This document shows, piece after piece, positions 7,894 to 17,255 of a stretch of 64,000 nt of DNA. This DNA is from Rummeliibacillus sp044763875. Its GTDB lineage: Bacteria; Bacillota; Bacilli; Bacillales_A; Planococcaceae. The notes beneath the pieces were generated by a model. That model ran no database searches. It saw only the letters and a program-made list of their open reading frames with translations, and had not been told where the DNA came from. The stretch spans positions 620,001-684,000 of the forward strand of contig NZ_JBIWGZ010000001.1 in NCBI RefSeq assembly GCF_044763875.1, given 5' to 3'. Every line of letters begins with the position of its first letter. The stretch's first letter is position 1. Made by a program: the position numbers and the translations under genes.

Positions 7894-9101
7894 GCTTGCA
7901 CCTTCTTTGCTCCTTTGTTGTTGACCATTGAATTAACTTTTGTAGGAAGACCGAATAATTCAATAAAACCTACAGCTGAAGCATGGTTGAATTCATCATC
8001 TTTTGTATAAGTAGCTAATTTTTCGTCATATAAAGAGTTTGGTGATTTACGTCCTTCCACAATTGCGTGACCTTTAAATAATTTCACACGAACTGTACCA
8101 TTTACGTATTTTTGAGTTTCTTTTAAGAAAGCTTCAATTGCAACACGTAATGGAGAGAACCATAGACCATCATAAATAATTTCAGTTAATTTTTTCTCGA
8201 TAACTGGTTTAAAGTGAGCTAATTCTTTTACAAGTGTAATATCTTCTAATTCTTTATGAGCTAGAAGTAAAGTGTGAGCACCTGGCACTTCGTATACTTC
8301 ACGTGATTTAATACCGACAAGTCTGTTTTCAACATGGTCGATACGTCCAACACCATGTTTACCAGCTAATTCGTTCAATTTTAAGATTAAATCGGCTAGT
8401 TTATATTGCACACCATCAAGAGCAACTGGAACACCTTGTTCAAATTCGATTTCGATTACATCTGGTGTATTAGGTGCATCTTCAAGTGCAACTGTTAACT
8501 CATAAGCATCAGCTGGTGGAGCAGCCCAAGGATCTTCTAAAATACCACATTCGTTTGCACGACCCCATAAGTTTTGGTCGATTGAGAATGGACTATCTAA
8601 ATTGATTGGAATCGGAATATTTTTTTCTTTTGCATATTCGATTTCTTCTTCACGGCTCCAAGCCCACTCACGAACAGGTGCTAGAACTTCTAAATCTGGA
8701 TTTAAAGCTTTGATAGATACTTCGAAACGAACTTGGTCATTCCCTTTACCTGTACATCCATGTGCTACAGCAACTGCACCAGTTTTTTCTGCGATTTCTA
8801 CTAATTTTTTTGAAATTAGAGGACGAGATAAAGCAGAAACTAAAGGATATTTTTGTTCATACCAAGTGTGACCTTGTAATGAGATTAAAGCATATTCTTC
8901 AGCGAATTCGTCTTTAGCATCAACGATATAAGATTCAACTGCACCAACTTCTAATGCTTTCTTTTGTACAAAGTCTAAATCTTTCCCTTCACCAACGTCT
9001 AAGCAGCAAGCTACTACGTCATACCCTTTGTCTTTTAACCATTGAATCGCTACGGAAGTATCTAAACCACCTGAATATGCTAACACTAATTTTTTTGCCA
9101 T
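7890..9101 (-). CDS. argG: Argininosuccinate synthase
   Basis: Joins citrulline and aspartate using ATP to form argininosuccinate. It is a 403-aa protein beginning MAKKLVLAYSGGLDTSVAIQ; the SGGLDTS motif is the PP-loop ATP site. The stretch VAHGCTGKGNDQVRFE is also a family hallmark. The start is the ATG 8 nt after GGAGG. First gene of argG-argH. The leader carries two ArgR/AhrC-type boxes, so arginine repression is expected. Confidence 0.97.
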   Translation of the reverse strand: MAKKLVLAYSGGLDTSVAIQWLKDKGYDVVACCLDVGEGKDLDFVQKKALEVGAVESYIVDAKDEFAEEYALISLQGHTWYEQKYPLVSALSRPLISKKLVEIAEKTGAVAVAHGCTGKGNDQVRFEVSIKALNPDLEVLAPVREWAWSREEEIEYAKEKNIPIPINLDSPFSIDQNLWGRANECGILEDPWAAPPADAYELTVALEDAPNTPDVIEIEFEQGVPVALDGVQYKLADLILKLNELAGKHGVGRIDHVENRLVGIKSREVYEVPGAHTLLLAHKELEDITLVKELAHFKPVIEKKLTEIIYDGLWFSPLRVAIEAFLKETQKYVNGTVRVKLFKGHAIVEGRKSPNSLYDEKLATYTKDDEFNHASAVGFIELFGLPTKVNSMVNNKGAKKVQA

Positions 9102-9139
9102 CTTACATTCCTCCATGTCTCTCGATGTATGTTTATGCG

Positions 9140-9192
9140 TTATTTATTAATATTTATGCATACATCGTAACATGGAATAAAAATGAATACAA
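9140..9192 (-). promoter_or_regulatory. argG promoter with two ArgR/AhrC-type boxes
   Basis: Minus-strand TTGTAT (9192-9187) and TACGAT (9169-9164), 17 bp apart, form a plausible sigma-A promoter. CATGGAATAAAAATGAATA (9171-9189, plus strand) lies in the spacer and closely fits the ARG-box consensus CATGAATAAAAATKCAAK of B. subtilis AhrC. A second match, TATGCATAAATATTAATAA, lies about 20 bp downstream. The operator overlap predicts repression by arginine. Confidence 0.7.
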
Positions 9193-9302
9193 GTGTATTT
9201 TCTTGCATTTTTCTAAAAAGTTATAAATAAAAATCAATTTAAAATATGCGATGTAAAAATAATGTAATTTTCGATAAAATCCAGTGAATTAAACAGAAAA
9301 AA

Positions 9303-9331
9303 AGCGACTCAAATTATTCTTTAGAGTCGCT
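9303..9331 (-). terminator. Rho-independent terminator
   Basis: Perfect arms AGCGACTC/GAGTCGCT with seven T following on the minus strand. The repeat at 9360-9610 now separates it from yqjQ (stop at 9732), its likely source transcript. Confidence 0.7.
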
Positions 9332-9359
9332 ATTTTAATAAACTTATATAATATAATAT

Positions 9360-9610
9360 GTGTGTGGATTACCCAGTTTTACCCATTAAAAAATAGATGA
9401 TCAACCGATAATCGCTACGGATTACTCGATTTCCTGCGGGCGAGCGCTGAGCCGCTTCCTTCGCTACGCTACGTGCAGGGTCTCAGCTGCCACGCTTTTC
9501 CCGCGGGAGTCGAGTAATCCTCCGCTACATTCAATAAACAAAGAGACACAAGCACCTTAATTGTAAGATTACAGAAGTATATTCTTCCTATTTTATCCTA
9601 GTCAACACTC
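9360..9610. repeat. 251-bp MITE-like repeat, family 1, copy 1
   Basis: This is the same length as the copy at 28147-28397 and mostly identical to it. The ends are imperfect inverted repeats (gtgtgtggatta / tagtcaacactc; in the other copy exactly GCGTGTTGATTA inverted). The centre is a GC-rich palindrome (tttcctgcgggcgagcgctg ... cttttcccgcgggagtcgag). No coding capacity, so a non-autonomous element. Confidence 0.85.
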
Positions 9611-9731
9611 TTGATAATATAATTCAATGAAATATGTTCTATTTATCATATGATCAAAAATGAAGATGCATACAAGTAGCCTTTTTGAAAATGGAATAAT
9701 AGAGATTTAATACAGCAAATGTATACGCTAT

Positions 9732-10484
9732 TCATTTTTTATTGAAGAAGTTCTTCCCTATTTTCTCTACTATACTAGGAGCGATTGCATATATTTTACT
9801 TGATATCCCCATATACCACGGTAAGTTTACTTCTCTTGTATTCTTACCAATTGTATTAATTGTAGCATTCGCGACTTTTTCAGGATCTAATAAAACACGT
9901 TTCATCGCTTTTCTGTATGAAGCTGTTTTGTCAGCATGATCAATAAAAGGCGTATCAATTGGCCCTGGATGAATACAAGTAACATTAATGTGAAATGGTG
10001 CAAGTTCCATTCGTAATGCATTTGTATAGCCTATCAACGCATGTTTCGTCGCAGCATATACAGCTGCCTTGGGCGTCGCAACCTTCCCAGCCTGTGATCC
10101 AATAAAAATGAGTTGACCATATTGCTGTGTTTTCATCTTAGACGCAATATGTTTTGTAAGAAGCATCGGTGCTTGAATATTCACTTGCAACATTTTCAAT
10201 AAATCTTCATCCAACATTTCGGTTGCATATTCAAAAGTACCAATCCCAGCAGAAAAAATTGCAATATCAATCTGCGGTAACTGCTCAACTAAAACCTTCA
10301 CTCCTGATTGAGTAGATAAATCACTCTCGAAAACCATCATGTTTCTTTTAGCTAATTCGCTTAAAGCTTTGTTATTTCTCCCAGTTGCAATAATACGATG
10401 TCCTTTTTCCGCCAATTTTATTGCAATTAGACGGCCGACACCTGAAGTTGCACCGGTTATTAAAATCGTTTTACTTTTTTGCAT
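9732..10484 (-). CDS. yqjQ: Short-chain dehydrogenase/reductase, YqjQ-like
   Basis: A 250-aa NAD(P)H-dependent oxidoreductase of the classical SDR family. It has a Rossmann motif TGATSGVG near the start, SAGIG in place of NNAG, the catalytic Ser in GSQAG, and Tyr/Lys in YAATK. A hydrophobic, basic C-terminus (NLPWYMGISSKIYAIAP) suggests membrane contact. The ATG lies 14 bp inside the end of yqjP, implying coupling; the further upstream ATG at 10505 is possible. The yqjP-yqjQ pair next to proI matches B. subtilis. Substrate unknown. Confidence 0.85.
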   Translation of the reverse strand: MQKSKTILITGATSGVGRLIAIKLAEKGHRIIATGRNNKALSELAKRNMMVFESDLSTQSGVKVLVEQLPQIDIAIFSAGIGTFEYATEMLDEDLLKMLQVNIQAPMLLTKHIASKMKTQQYGQLIFIGSQAGKVATPKAAVYAATKHALIGYTNALRMELAPFHINVTCIHPGPIDTPFIDHADKTASYRKAMKRVLLDPEKVANATINTIGKNTREVNLPWYMGISSKIYAIAPSIVEKIGKNFFNKK

Positions 10485-11415
10485 ACCAGAATACACCGTT
10501 CTCATCTATTTCTTCTGTAATGAAGTCGTTATCTAATAAATAGTCTGTTTGACCAATTGTTTGAGATAAAGTTAAGCCAAGTTCTCTTTCCCAATGTGCA
10601 GGAAAAATTTCTACATTTAGTTCAAAAATAGTTTTTGGTCGTTCTTCTAACATATCGAGTACTCTCATTGCGCGAAGATGTTGTTTTTCTAGTCTTGCAT
10701 TTACTAATTCATTAACATTTGTTATTTCATCACCATGTCCACTATAAAGAATATCAATTGGTAATGTTAATAGCTTTTTTAAGGACTCATTGTATTGTAA
10801 TAAGGATTTTGCTCTTTTTGCCTTCGGATTTAATGGTGGTTCAATCAGAGGGTTGGATGAAATTTTACCAATTAATAAGTCACCGCCAATCATCGCCTTC
10901 TTCTCTTCATGCCAAAAAGCTAGATGACTTTGTGCATGTCCAAGTGTCTCAATTGCAACTAATCCTTTATGTCCAGGAATCTCTTGACCATCATGGATAA
11001 TTCCTGTTAATGTTCGCTCACCAAGCATTTCTACGGATCGTGTCATTTTCTTTACCCAATATAAATACTTTTCCGGAACACCTTCTTCTTTCATACGATC
11101 CATATAAAAATCGTAGTGTGAATTAATAAATACTGGATCTCTTCGAAGCCATGCATCAACATATACATGCCCAAGTACTTCAGCATTTGGAAAAGCATCA
11201 ATCCATCCTACATGGTCAGGATGATGGTGAGTTAAAATAACTTGTTCGATATCGCCCATTCGATATCCAGCATTTTTCACACCTTCCTTTAATGCTTCCA
11301 AAGCTTCAGGTGTTTTCGTACCTACGTCAATTATGGAGAGTGCATCATTTTTTAATATATATGAATTCACTGTTCCTTCCGGAAAAGGTACAGGTGTTAC
11401 AATTTTTTGAATCAT
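10471..11415 (-). CDS. yqjP: Metallo-beta-lactamase-fold hydrolase, YqjP-like
   Basis: A 314-aa MBL-fold protein. The zinc motif HHHPDH lies at residues 63-68, with further ligands expected at GHAQSH, GGDLL and SGHGDE. A winged-helix-like C-terminal region (ERPKTIFELNVEIFPAHWER) follows, as in glyoxalase-II/LACTB2-type proteins. AAAGGGG precedes the ATG. First gene of yqjP-yqjQ, divergent from the proI leader. The chemical role is not established. Confidence 0.86.
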   Translation of the reverse strand: MIQKIVTPVPFPEGTVNSYILKNDALSIIDVGTKTPEALEALKEGVKNAGYRMGDIEQVILTHHHPDHVGWIDAFPNAEVLGHVYVDAWLRRDPVFINSHYDFYMDRMKEEGVPEKYLYWVKKMTRSVEMLGERTLTGIIHDGQEIPGHKGLVAIETLGHAQSHLAFWHEEKKAMIGGDLLIGKISSNPLIEPPLNPKAKRAKSLLQYNESLKKLLTLPIDILYSGHGDEITNVNELVNARLEKQHLRAMRVLDMLEERPKTIFELNVEIFPAHWERELGLTLSQTIGQTDYLLDNDFITEEIDENGVFWYAKK

Positions 11416-11534
11416 ACTTAGGCCCCTTTAATGAATACTTATTCAATTTATTGTACAGTTTTTTTTGAAAAACGTCATCTTTTTTCATTGACAAAACTTC
11501 TTTCATTCCCTATACTCACATTTATATATGTTAA

Positions 11535-11763
11535 GCAAAGACGAAGAATAGTACAAAGGATACGGAGTTTATAGAGAGTGTGATCATCGGCTGCAAGTCA
11601 CATAACAATGTTCTTTTAGAACCTACTTCCGAGCTACTGTGAAAACACAGTCGCATCTCTGCGATAAAGAGAAATTGAGTTGTGCTACAATTAGTAGCAA
11701 AACAAGGTGGTACCGCGGAATCAAGCATTTTCGTCCTTATATTAAGGATGAAGATGCTTTTTT
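11535..11763 (+). promoter_or_regulatory. T-box leader (proline) upstream of proI
   Basis: Contains the T-box core AAGGTGGTACCGCGG (11704-11718), which pairs with the tRNA acceptor end. A terminator hairpin (AAGCAT.TTC.TCCTT / AAGGATGAAGATGCTT) and T6 follow. Upstream lies a long stem-I region with AGAACCTACTTC; CCT at 11622-11624 fits the specifier codon for proline. Uncharged tRNA-Pro should allow read-through. The same AGAACCTACTTC context occurs in the proBA leader. Confidence 0.9.
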
Positions 11764-11891
11764 ATTTAAATACTTTATTAAATGATATTGTTGAATTATT
11801 AGCACATCTGAATGAGCGAATGGCGCAGGAAAAAGAGCCCGACTAGACCCTGCAAGTAATACTAGAAGGCCAAATTGTGTGATGCAGTTTT

Positions 11892-12060
11892 TTGTTGAAG
11901 TGGAATCAGCGAAGACTCCTGCGGGAAAGCGAGCCAGCGAGACCCCACAGCGCAGCGAGGAGGCTCGTCGGTTCGCCCGCGGAAAGCGAAGCTGATTCCA
12001 CTTCATGTTACAACAGATTTGCTCTAAAAGTTAGGGATAAAATCTTTTTCAGTGTCCTCT
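11892..12060. repeat. GC-rich palindromic repeat, family 3, partial copy
   Basis: Starts GAAGTGGAATCAGCGAAGAC and returns as GAAGCTGATTCCACTTC, forming a very long palindrome. The right end TTTTTCAGTGTCCTC matches the end of the nested element at 36037-36268. It sits between the T-box terminator (11763) and proI (12170). Confidence 0.75.
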
Positions 12061-12169
12061 GATACGAGGAGGCTCTTCAGATTAGCTCAGAAGTGTCCGC
12101 ATTTAGAGACAGATGAATTTTCAACTTTATTGAAAAAAAGTCAATTAATAAATATAGGAGGCGACGAAA

Positions 12170-12994
12170 ATGAAAACAATTGTATTTGCAGGTGCAGGCT
12201 CAATGGCAGAAGCATTAATTCATGGCTGGGTCAAAGAAGGTGTAGTTTTACCCGAAAACATATACGTTATGAATAAATCCGATCAACAAAAGCTGCAAAG
12301 AATGGCTAATACCTATGGCGTACAAATTGTTTGTGGAAGTCGCGAAATTGTGAAAAAAGCTGATTGCTTAATACTAGCAATGAAACCAAAAGACATTCAG
12401 AAAGCTATGGAAGATTTAGTTCCTTATCTTCAATTAAATACAGCCATTTTATCCGTAGTAGCAGGTGTTTCCATGGAAACAATTGAACAAACATTAGGAA
12501 AAAGACCCATGGCACGAGTTATGCCGAATACTTCAGCAACGATTGGTATGTCTGCAAGTGGTGTCGCATTTAACAGTTCAACTACCATTTCCCTTAAAGA
12601 AGAATTTATGCACATGTTAGAAGCCATTGGGTTAGTTATAGAAGTTCAAGAGGATGAATTGCACGCAGTTACTGCCCTATCAGGTAGTGGCCCAGCTTAT
12701 CTTTACTATTTAGTAGAAGCTTTCGAGCAGGCAGGGATGAAATTTGGGTTAAGTCAAAATGTAGTACGCAAGTTAGCCGTCCAAACAATTGCTGGTGCTG
12801 CTGAGATGCTAAAACAATCAAGTGAAGAACCAACGGAATTACGACGAAAAGTAACAAGTCCTGGTGGTACAACCGAAGCAGGAATTAAAGCATTAGAAGA
12901 AAATCATTTTAAAGATACCATCTACGCATGTATTCAAAATGCAGAAGCTAAATCAAGAGAACTTGCTTCCATAAAAAAGAATAAAAAACTGTAG
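12170..12994 (+). CDS. proI: Pyrroline-5-carboxylate reductase
   Basis: Reduces pyrroline-5-carboxylate to proline with NADPH, the last step of proline synthesis. A 274-aa P5CR-family enzyme beginning MKTIVFAGAGSMAEALIHGW (Rossmann), with the family signature ALSGSGPAYLYYLVEAFEQA and the segment KVTSPGGTTEAGI near the C-terminus. AGGAGG lies 8 nt before the ATG. Controlled by the T-box at 11535-11763. Named proI from its place beside yqjP/yqjQ, as in B. subtilis. Confidence 0.95.
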   Translation: MKTIVFAGAGSMAEALIHGWVKEGVVLPENIYVMNKSDQQKLQRMANTYGVQIVCGSREIVKKADCLILAMKPKDIQKAMEDLVPYLQLNTAILSVVAGVSMETIEQTLGKRPMARVMPNTSATIGMSASGVAFNSSTTISLKEEFMHMLEAIGLVIEVQEDELHAVTALSGSGPAYLYYLVEAFEQAGMKFGLSQNVVRKLAVQTIAGAAEMLKQSSEEPTELRRKVTSPGGTTEAGIKALEENHFKDTIYACIQNAEAKSRELASIKKNKKL

Positions 12995-13060
12995 ATCCTC
13001 TCGATTTTCGTCGAGTGAATCTACAGCCTGAAAGTAAACCATTATTGGTTTACTTTTTTT
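12989..13060 (+). terminator. Two tandem terminators after proI
   Basis: First hairpin CTGTAGAT/ATCTACAG with inner CTCGA/TCGAG (12989-13026). Second hairpin AAGTAAACC/GGTTTACTT followed by T7 (13032-13060). The second also serves the convergent LPXTG gene. Confidence 0.8.
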
Positions 13061-13403
13061 GTTTGTCAGAAACATTATTACGCTTAAATAATTTAGAGCT
13101 ACTAGTGAAAAATGCTAACAATAAGAAGAAACCAGCGATTGAAAAATATAAACCAGAATAGTTGGCTTCAACACCTGTTTGAGGTAATGTATTTTGTACA
13201 AATTCTGCCTTATTAGAAGATGTAGTTTCTTTTTCAGTGTTCGTTGTTGAATTTGATACTGTTGTAATTGCAGATCCATTATCTTCAGCAGTTGTTGTCA
13301 CTACACTATCTGTAGTTGTCGCATGTGCAACTGGTCCTTGTGATAAAACGATGTTCATTACAGAAACACTTAGAATGATCCCCAATATATATTTTTTCAT
13401 CAT
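13050..13403 (-). CDS. Small LPXTG cell-wall-anchored protein
   Basis: A 117-aa secreted protein. The signal peptide covers residues 1-28 (cleavage near VAHA). A Thr/Ser/Asn-rich linker follows, then a sortase signal LPQTG at 73-77, a hydrophobic helix (YFSIAGFFLLLAFF) and a basic tail (KLFKRNNVSDKQKK). Only about 45 residues remain outside the cell, with no domain, so it may be a spacer-like wall peptide or a shortened adhesin. GAGGGG precedes the ATG. The sortase is not in the window. Confidence 0.82.
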   Translation of the reverse strand: MMKKYILGIILSVSVMNIVLSQGPVAHATTTDSVVTTTAEDNGSAITTVSNSTTNTEKETTSSNKAEFVQNTLPQTGVEANYSGLYFSIAGFFLLLAFFTSSSKLFKRNNVSDKQKK

Positions 13404-13439
13404 TTTTACCCCTCAATTAATAAATTCAAATAGTTTATG

Positions 13440-13843
13440 TGAGTCAATTTCATAAATGCTTTTCTAGTTGAAAAATACGAATAGTTTCTAAATAACAATT
13501 AATAATTCGGATGATATTTCATTTTCAGTATTTACTTAGCATGTCGCTCCAGATGGCAGTTTCGTGCTAAGCGATCGTTGAGCCTCCTCGGAAGCAAAAC
13601 ATTGGTGCTCCTGCGGTTACTCATCGCAGAAAAACATTTGCTTTTGCATCGCTTCGCAAGCTTCATCGCAGGACTATGAATGGACCTATCTGAAATAACA
13701 TCGCACGAAGGAAATGCGAACGCATTTTCGAGGACTCGCCATCTTCCGCTTGATAGACTTTGTTCTAATAGATATGGCATATAACAATGCCACATTTAAT
13801 TTTCGTGTTTTTTTCAAAACTTTGAATTATGAAATTGATTCAA
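13440..13843. repeat. MITE-like repeat, family 2, long copy
   Basis: Inverted ends tgagtcaatttcataa / ttatgaaattgattcaa. The core starts cgctccagatggcagtttcg and ends gactcgccatcttccgct. This long variant carries gctcctgcggttactcatcg and ggaaatgcgaacgcattttc segments that are absent from the shorter copies. Confidence 0.8.
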
Positions 13844-14177
13844 GTTGGGATTTATTTATGTCCCATCGGTACATTATATACCTATCTGGCTATTTTAACT
13901 ATAAATCTTTACGACTCTTTAATAAAAATATAAAAAATAAGCCTTTATACTTAACAATTTAATGATATGAAAATGGTAATCCTAGTTTATTCATAGATAT
14001 ATTCAAAAAGCGAACAAAGCTGTATGATAGCTTTTGAATATGGCTTTAGACAGAAGCCCATTTCTATTTTTTCTTTAAATAAGAAAAACTACTAAAATCG
14101 CCTAAACAGTAAATTTGAATAAGTATGGATAATTCAGGATAAATAATATATATTCATTTTCTTGAGGGGCTATGTCA
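13844..14177. other. Gene-free stretch
   Basis: AT-rich. A hairpin ATTCAAAA.AGC / GCTTTTGAAT lies at 14001-14039. I see no gene or clear signal here. Confidence 0.4.
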
Positions 14178-17100
14178 TTATTTTAGAATAAAACGTGTAT
14201 GACTAAATCCTTCTTTACTTTTTTTCACTTCTAATAGAGCTGGCATAGCGTCTTTCAGTTCAGCAACATGCGAGATAATTCCAATCATTCTACCAGTATT
14301 TTGTAATTCAATTAAAGTATCGATAGCCTTATTTAATGCCTCTTCATCTAGAGTACCAAAACCTTCATCGATGAACATCGTTTCGATTTGAATATTTCCT
14401 TGGAACGATTGAATCACGTCAGACATACCTAGTGCTAATGACAGTGAAGCATTGAATTTTTCCCCACCTGAAAGTGTCTTAACGTCTCGATTTTGACCAG
14501 TATAAGCATCATATACATCTAATCCTAACCCGCTTTGTTTCCCTCTTGCCTCTTGTCTATCACTTCTGATCAGGCGATATTGTCCATTCGAGATTGGGTT
14601 CAACCGTTCGTTGGCAGCTTGAATAATTTGTTCCAAATATTCAATTTGCAAATATCGCTCAAATGAAATTTTCAATTGATTTTGCCCGCGGAGTATATCA
14701 TATAAATCGATTATCTTAGAACATTTTTCTTCTAGTTCCATGATTTGTTGACTAATTTTTTTAATATCATTAGATAATTGCATAGCATCGATTTGATGTT
14801 GTTTTGTTTGATGTAGTTGATCGCTAGCCTCAATTGACTTTTGTCTTAGTTCTTCTAAAAGACGCTCTAGCTGAAACTCATCTTTTAGCGTTTTTTCTGC
14901 GTAATCATCTGCTCCATCCTTTAGTTGTTCTATGATTGCATATTTTTGTTTAACGTAATTTGTATAATCTGTTTCAAGCTGTTCTAATTCTTCTGTTTTT
15001 AGACGTGCAGATTGATAAGCATTTCCATTTTCAAATCCAGCTGTAAATACCGCTTCTTTAAATCGATTTTGTGATTGTTGAAGCGTTTCTTCGGCTTCTA
15101 CTCTACTTTGTTCGGCACTTTTAATTGAAGCTTCTAATGAAACTACTTGTCGATTAGTCGCTTCCACCTGTTGTTGTGCTTGTTCATAGCGTTGTTTTAA
15201 TTGATCACGATTTAATATGATTGTTTGAATTTTCGTATGAAGTACCTGAATTGTTGGAATGTCCTCAGGTATTTCTTTTTGAACACTATTATATTTCGCT
15301 TGAGCATCATAATATTTTTCTAGATGTGCATTCTTTTCAATTTCAATTTGTTGTTGTTTTTGAGTTTGCATTTCTAATTGTTGATCTAATTGTTGTTTTT
15401 GAGTTTGTACATTTTCAAGTTCTCTTTTTCTTTGTTTTAATTGTTCAATTTCATTTTGAAGTTGTTTATATTGGATAAGAATTTTCTGACCGTCTTGAGG
15501 TTGCAATTCTAATTGAGTTAATTTTTCTACTAAATGACTTAATTGTTGAGTACTTGCTTGAACTCTACCATGTAATTCATAATATTGATTGGTTGCAAGC
15601 TCTGCTTGTGATTTTAATGTTGATAGTTGATCATCACTTATTGTTTCTCCTAGACTCGCTTGTACAGAATGGTGTTCAAGACTTCCACAAACAGGACATG
15701 GCTGCCCGTCAACTAGCTGCGCAGCTAAAATGCTTGCCTGGTTGCTAAGCCATTTCTGTTCTTCAGTACGATACTTGGTTGTTACTTGATCATAAATACT
15801 TTTTTTCTCAACCTCTAGTTTTTGAAGTTCTTTTACTGAAATCGCTTGTTGCTGCCAATTTTGCCATGCATTTGTTTTTTCCTTTAACATGGTTAGCTGT
15901 TCATTTTTTTTATCAAAATGATCTAATTGTTGAGTTAAATTTATTATTACTTCACTATTTTCTAATCTGATTAAGTTCAGTTGATCAAGTTTTATTTTTA
16001 GCTCATTGATCGTTTTCGTATCTTGATCCACAACCAATTGTTGCTGGTTTAATAATCGCGTTGCTTTTGTTAAATCGTTAAATTTCTCTTCTAAGCTTTT
16101 GAGTGAAGCTATTTCAACTGTTAATTCCTCAATTTTGGGTTGTTGCAATTTTTCATTTTCAAAAAAGACTATTGACTCCTCCCATTTAGTTTTTGCAGAG
16201 GTATATGACTGCTGTAAGGAGATTAAAGCCTGCTCTTTTTCCTTTTTTGAATGAAGATTCTCATAATAACGTTCCTCTAACGGAATAATATGGCTAGCTT
16301 TTTTAGCAGCATCTATTTTCATTTTAGTTTCTTCAAAATTAGATGATTGCTTTTCTAATGCAACTAGCTGTGCTTCTTTTTCTTGGTAAGCACGTAAACG
16401 TTTATTAAAATCCTTTGTTTCAACAACTAAGTGATGTTGAATCTCAACTTGTGATGATATTTCTTGATAAAATTTTTCTTTTAATTGTTGTTCTTCTGAG
16501 TAAAATCCGATTTCTTCATTTAATGCATCTACTAATTGATACATATTGATATGTTCAGCAGACAAAACCTTTTGTAAAGTAGATTCACGTTTCGGTAATG
16601 AGGTTCTAACACGATCAATATGTAAGTGCTCAATAGATTTCGCACTATTTAACGCTTTTTCTGATTCATCTTTTTTACTTTTTAAACGATCTGCTAAATG
16701 GCGATAAGATTCTGTTTTAAATATTTTGCGAAGAATGGCTTCTTTATTTTCTGTTTCTGAAGTCAATAATTTTCGAAATTCACCTTGTGGCAACATAACA
16801 ATTTGTTTAAATTGTTCTTTTGACAGACCAATTATTTCTTCAATTTTACGATTGATTTCACCAACTTTTTGTGATTCAACAACCGGTCTTTCTCCTTCTG
16901 GTAAAACTTCTACAAGTTCAAATTTATCACCTGTAGCTGATTTGTTTCCTTTTTTTTGGTGAGGAAGCTGTCGTAAAATACGATAAGTTCTTCCTTTTAT
17001 CGCGAATGTCAATTCTGCAGCTGTATGAATTTCATCACTAGCAAAATCACTACGAATTTCTTTAATATCAGCACGATCTTCTCCACTAGCAGTACCATAC

Positions 17101-17255
17101 AGAGCAAAACAAATTCCATCAAAAATAGTTGTTTTCCCTGCACCAGTTAAACCTGAAATAACAAACAATCTATTTTCGCCTAATTCATTAAAATCAATAG
17201 TTTCAGTATCTTTATACGGCCCAAATGCTGTAAGTTTTAGCTCTATCGGTTTCAT
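14178..17255 (-). CDS. sbcC: Exonuclease SbcC (SMC-like ATPase subunit)
   Basis: A 1025-aa ATPase arm of the SbcCD nuclease, which opens hairpins and trims blocked DNA ends. Walker A GLTGAGKTT lies at 35-43, followed by the Q-loop stretch MLPQGEFRKLL. Long Gln/Glu/Lys-rich coiled coils surround a zinc hook CPVC at 520-523. The C-terminal lobe has the LSGGEKF signature and Walker B MFIDEGFGTLD. Full length for Bacillales. Its ATG overlaps the sbcD stop by 1 bp (TAATG). Relevant to the many palindromic repeats in this genome. Confidence 0.95.
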   Translation of the reverse strand: MKPIELKLTAFGPYKDTETIDFNELGENRLFVISGLTGAGKTTIFDGICFALYGTASGEDRADIKEIRSDFASDEIHTAAELTFAIKGRTYRILRQLPHQKKGNKSATGDKFELVEVLPEGERPVVESQKVGEINRKIEEIIGLSKEQFKQIVMLPQGEFRKLLTSETENKEAILRKIFKTESYRHLADRLKSKKDESEKALNSAKSIEHLHIDRVRTSLPKRESTLQKVLSAEHINMYQLVDALNEEIGFYSEEQQLKEKFYQEISSQVEIQHHLVVETKDFNKRLRAYQEKEAQLVALEKQSSNFEETKMKIDAAKKASHIIPLEERYYENLHSKKEKEQALISLQQSYTSAKTKWEESIVFFENEKLQQPKIEELTVEIASLKSLEEKFNDLTKATRLLNQQQLVVDQDTKTINELKIKLDQLNLIRLENSEVIINLTQQLDHFDKKNEQLTMLKEKTNAWQNWQQQAISVKELQKLEVEKKSIYDQVTTKYRTEEQKWLSNQASILAAQLVDGQPCPVCGSLEHHSVQASLGETISDDQLSTLKSQAELATNQYYELHGRVQASTQQLSHLVEKLTQLELQPQDGQKILIQYKQLQNEIEQLKQRKRELENVQTQKQQLDQQLEMQTQKQQQIEIEKNAHLEKYYDAQAKYNSVQKEIPEDIPTIQVLHTKIQTIILNRDQLKQRYEQAQQQVEATNRQVVSLEASIKSAEQSRVEAEETLQQSQNRFKEAVFTAGFENGNAYQSARLKTEELEQLETDYTNYVKQKYAIIEQLKDGADDYAEKTLKDEFQLERLLEELRQKSIEASDQLHQTKQHQIDAMQLSNDIKKISQQIMELEEKCSKIIDLYDILRGQNQLKISFERYLQIEYLEQIIQAANERLNPISNGQYRLIRSDRQEARGKQSGLGLDVYDAYTGQNRDVKTLSGGEKFNASLSLALGMSDVIQSFQGNIQIETMFIDEGFGTLDEEALNKAIDTLIELQNTGRMIGIISHVAELKDAMPALLEVKKSKEGFSHTRFILK

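Noticed and set aside
11531..12006. Minus-strand ORFs of 65 and 89 codons
   Set aside because: They are antisense to the proI T-box and the palindromic repeat.
15221..15970. Several plus-strand ORFs inside sbcC
   Set aside because: They mirror the Gln/Glu/Lys-rich coiled coil of sbcC on the other strand; Phe/Leu/Val-rich shadows with no ribosome site.
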